DNA of 7,132 nt from Propionibacteriaceae bacterium (GTDB lineage: Bacteria > Actinomycetota > Actinomycetes > Propionibacteriales > Propionibacteriaceae). Positions within the stretch are counted from its first letter, which is position 1; each line of letters opens with the position of its first letter. This document shows positions 4,957 through 7,132 of this stretch, piece by piece. A program made the position numbers and the translations under genes. The stretch lies in assembly GCA_009778535.1 (NCBI GenBank), contig WRJP01000091.1, forward strand, positions 1 through 7,132, read 5' to 3'. The notes under the pieces are model-generated. The model was not told the origin of the DNA. It did no database searches and saw only the letters and a list, made by a program, of their open reading frames with translations.

Positions 4957-5997
4957 TCAGCGGGCGCTGAGCGTCACCGAACCTGTTCCAAGATCGAGCA
5001 TAGATTTGGGGATACTCCCGAATCCGCCAAACTCGCTGTTGTAGTGCAAGGTGCCGCTAGCTTGGTCGCCATCAAATCTGATGACTAAATCAACCCCAGT
5101 GGTAATCGAAGCCTCAAGAGTGCCATTTACGATCTTGAATTCTTTTGTCGTAGAGTGAGAAACCCGCGATACACCGCTTTTATCGAGAAGTGCAATACCG
5201 CTGAGCGCAACCATCAGATCATGCACCGCGGTCTTGTCAGCGTTCATTATGAAGCCAACATCGACCTGCTTGGCACCGACCATTTTTGCACTTCCGATGT
5301 AGTGAACTTCACCAGGTTTTATCGGTACTGGGGTTGCACTCGGAACTACGCTCACCTGGCCAGGATTCGAAGTTGTTGGCTTTGCCGAAGCTGAGGGGCT
5401 TTTCGACGGCGTAGCCGAAGGTGAACTCGCCGGTGTGGTAGCCCTGGGCGTTGCGCTCGGAAGCGGGGAACGGCTTGACGCCGATATGTCATCTTTCGGT
5501 AACGCATTCCAAACGAAGAATCCGGCAACCACCCCCGCGACGACTACGGCTCCAGTTATCACCAACGGTAAGCGCTTCTTCGGCGATTTCGGAGCTTGCG
5601 GCATTTGCGGCAGTTGATACTGCCCAGGCGCGGCTAAAGGTTGCGGGTTCGACGTCTGGTTAGCGTAGGGCGTTGTTGGCTGTGTTGCATATGGGAGGTT
5701 TCCCGCTTGCGGGGTTTGCTGCCACGGCTGCCCTACACCAGATGATTCACGCGGCGCCTGAGTTGGTGTAGGGGCTGCTGGCGTCAGCGGTGCAGCAACT
5801 ACCGGCGGCGGCGGGCTTGGGATGGTTACTCCCATTTGCTCAAGCCACGTCAGCAGTTCAGGATAGGCGGCTGGGTGTGCGGCCACCTGTTCCCACAGAA
5901 AGGGATGCTGACCTGCTATTGCAGCTAGCTCGGCTGGAGAAAGCGATGGGTTGTGAAGTGCTGTCTGTGCAGCTTGGAGATTTGCCAACTCGTTCAT
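4957..5997 (-). CDS. LRV (variant leucine-rich repeat) single-pass membrane protein
   Basis: The product is 346 residues. Residues 1-57 form an LRV-type helical domain: NPSLSPAELAAIAGQHPFLW (16-35) followed by the AAHPAAYPELLTWL repeat pattern (39-52). A Pro/Gln/Ala-rich linker (58-137) follows. Next are a basic patch (KSPKKR, 137-142) and one membrane helix (about 144-164), giving a cytoplasmic N-terminus. A Ser/Thr/Pro stalk (about 171-226) leads to an extracellular beta-rich domain (about 229-346) that begins VHYIGSAKMVGAKQVDVGF and that I do not recognise. LRV domains probably bind other proteins; the partner is unknown. AAAGGA (6005-6010) with 7-nt spacing supports ATG 5997. The gene follows the upstream minus-strand gene by 16 bp, so the two form an operon. 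The architecture parallels that of the convergent kinase. Confidence 0.82.
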   Translation of the reverse strand: MNELANLQAAQTALHNPSLSPAELAAIAGQHPFLWEQVAAHPAAYPELLTWLEQMGVTIPSPPPPVVAAPLTPAAPTPTQAPRESSGVGQPWQQTPQAGNLPYATQPTTPYANQTSNPQPLAAPGQYQLPQMPQAPKSPKKRLPLVITGAVVVAGVVAGFFVWNALPKDDISASSRSPLPSATPRATTPASSPSATPSKSPSASAKPTTSNPGQVSVVPSATPVPIKPGEVHYIGSAKMVGAKQVDVGFIMNADKTAVHDLMVALSGIALLDKSGVSRVSHSTTKEFKIVNGTLEASITTGVDLVIRFDGDQASGTLHYNSEFGGFGSIPKSMLDLGTGSVTLSAR

Positions 5998-6004
5998 GAT
6001 GAAA

Positions 6005-6010
6005 TCCTTT
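6005..6010 (-). promoter_or_regulatory. ribosome binding site of the LRV gene
   Basis: AAAGGA on the minus strand with a 7-nt spacer to ATG 5997. It lies inside the 16-bp gap after the preceding gene's stop, so there is no room for a separate promoter there. Confidence 0.65.
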
Positions 6011-6013
6011 CAA

Positions 6014-7132
6014 TTACTGCGCGTATGGGTTGTCTGTAGAGCCAGATGGGATACCGTCGCCGCTGGCCGTCGATACTGCAATCGATATGGTGTAGCGGTA
6101 GTTGCCTTTCAGGGTAACTTTCATTGGGCCTGAAGCAGAGTTATCAGTCTTGAATTCCCGATAGTTGCCTTTGGGGCCAAAGGAGTAATCCGAGCCATAC
6201 CAGGTATCACCTGTTGCATATACCAGACGATAGGAGCCGGCCGGAACCCGAAATGTCAAAGACTTTCCAGACTTGATGAACGCAGAAACCACCTGCTTAT
6301 TGGTACCCCAGGAGAAGAAGGTGACGTGTTTATCGCCATTATCTCCAGTCTTGAGAGTGACCGAGACCCCGCTGCCGCCAGCAACCAACCGTTTCGTATC
6401 AGGGCGTTTCTGCTCTTTAACTACTCGCTTGGAAAGCTGCTCAACTGCTTGGTCCACAGCTTGCTCGCGTGCTTGGACAGCCTGCTCGATGGTGTCGGGC
6501 GCTTGGGACAGTAGTTCAAGCTGATAGCTATCGACATGTGCTGCTAGATTATCGGCCCAACTCTTCTTGAGATTACTTGTTGGAGATTTGGAGTCTTTAG
6601 CTAGCTTCACATTTACTGAAGTAGTTAGCCAGGCATCAAGTGAAGCGAGGTCCTTAGTGTTGTTAAAGCCGCTCATCTTATCGGCAAAGTCAGCCTTTGA
6701 AACGCCGCCCCATATTTTCTTCTCCGGATAAGTTGCTAGCGCTTTTTCCACCTGGTACTGCACAATTGCTCTCGGATCTAGGTACTTGAGTTCGAGGTTA
6801 AAGGTGTCTGCTGCGGCGGGCTCGACTTTTTCCAACGCCACTAAATCCATAAACGGATATGAATGACCAAACAGTTTCAGAAATAGATTTGACTTATGGG
6901 TAAACACCATCGCCTGACGCCAAGCAGGAGTGGCTTCGCTGGCACGAATGAACAGCTCCACATTGGCCGTCTGGATTGGGTCAGCGAATTTCCGCAGCGC
7001 GGCTTCGTCAATTTCAATACTGATTTCTTCACCGGTGCTATCTAACTGTACAGGTAGCTGTGTCCAGATAGTCGCCAACGTTTGAGGGTTTTCACCATAC
7101 CAATCCATCCAGGCTTTCATGCCGACGTCACC
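6014..7132 (-). CDS. unrecognised protein with C-terminal beta-rich TWYG domain, probably N-terminally cut
   Basis: The frame stays open to the right edge (GDVG precedes the first Met at 7120), so the N-terminus may lie outside the window; alternatively ATG 7120 preceded by GGTGA starts a 368-residue protein. Numbering from that Met: a mixed alpha/beta N-terminal part (1-175) that I do not recognise, a helical stretch with a likely coiled coil (IEQAVQAREQAVDQAVEQL, 211-229), a basic hinge, then a beta-rich domain (about 250-350) with RVPAGSYRLVYATG, DTWYGSDYSFGP and a closing YRYTISI strand. The last domain resembles, from memory, a small beta-sandwich module with a TWYG..Y.FGP motif found at the C-termini of various bacterial surface or membrane proteins. 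No membrane helix is visible in this part. It is the upstream partner of the LRV gene, with a 16-bp gap, so a shared envelope role is likely. Function unknown. Confidence 0.7.
   Translation of the reverse strand, partial: GDVGMKAWMDWYGENPQTLATIWTQLPVQLDSTGEEISIEIDEAALRKFADPIQTANVELFIRASEATPAWRQAMVFTHKSNLFLKLFGHSYPFMDLVALEKVEPAAADTFNLELKYLDPRAIVQYQVEKALATYPEKKIWGGVSKADFADKMSGFNNTKDLASLDAWLTTSVNVKLAKDSKSPTSNLKKSWADNLAAHVDSYQLELLSQAPDTIEQAVQAREQAVDQAVEQLSKRVVKEQKRPDTKRLVAGGSGVSVTLKTGDNGDKHVTFFSWGTNKQVVSAFIKSGKSLTFRVPAGSYRLVYATGDTWYGSDYSFGPKGNYREFKTDNSASGPMKVTLKGNYRYTISIAVSTASGDGIPSGSTDNPYAQ

Noticed and set aside
4796..5044. 82-codon open frame on the plus strand across the repeats
   Set aside because: Runs through hairpin repeats and into the 3' end of the LRV gene; no ribosome site and no recognisable domain.

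Overview
The window looks like a chromosomal segment of a Gram-positive actinomycete of moderate GC (roughly half G+C). The evidence is a protein with an N-terminal variant leucine-rich-repeat (LRV) domain, a type I associate with Bifidobacteriaceae and Actinomycetaceae. Single-pass membrane proteins with Ser/Thr/Pro/Ala-rich stalks, GTG starts and weak Shine-Dalgarno sites also fit. The family-level placement is an inference from protein style, not a match.

Layout. (1) Positions 1-1961, minus strand: a CapA-type metallophosphatase gene, followed with a 4-base GTGA overlap by a Nudix hydrolase gene that runs off the left edge. (2) 2172-4615: a divergent pair. A small XRE-like helix-turn-helix protein is on the minus strand. 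On the plus strand is a transmembrane Ser/Thr kinase-like receptor with a DUF5050-like extracellular domain. The 152 bp between them carry a perfect 17-bp palindrome, a TATACT -10 box and a strong AGGAGG site that moves the kinase start well inside the longest open frame. (3) 4616-4956: a convergent intergenic stretch packed with REP-like hairpins built from a GCAGCAT/ATGCTGC module, including a perfect 40-bp direct repeat. (4) 4957-7132, minus strand: a two-gene operon. An unrecognised protein with a C-terminal beta-rich domain runs off the right edge and is followed 16 bp later by the LRV membrane protein.

How the parts may work together. The kinase and the LRV protein share one architecture: a cytoplasmic N-terminal domain, a basic stop-transfer patch, one membrane helix, a low-complexity stalk and a small extracellular beta domain. 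CapA is also predicted to be exported. The window therefore reads as a cell-surface sensing and envelope locus. The HTH protein is the likely local regulator of the kinase, acting through the palindrome.

The most unusual points are the kinase nucleotide site, where the beta-3 lysine is arginine and a lysine sits in the WNK-like position of the glycine loop, and the HTH/palindrome/receptor-kinase module itself. Functions beyond family level are inferred.
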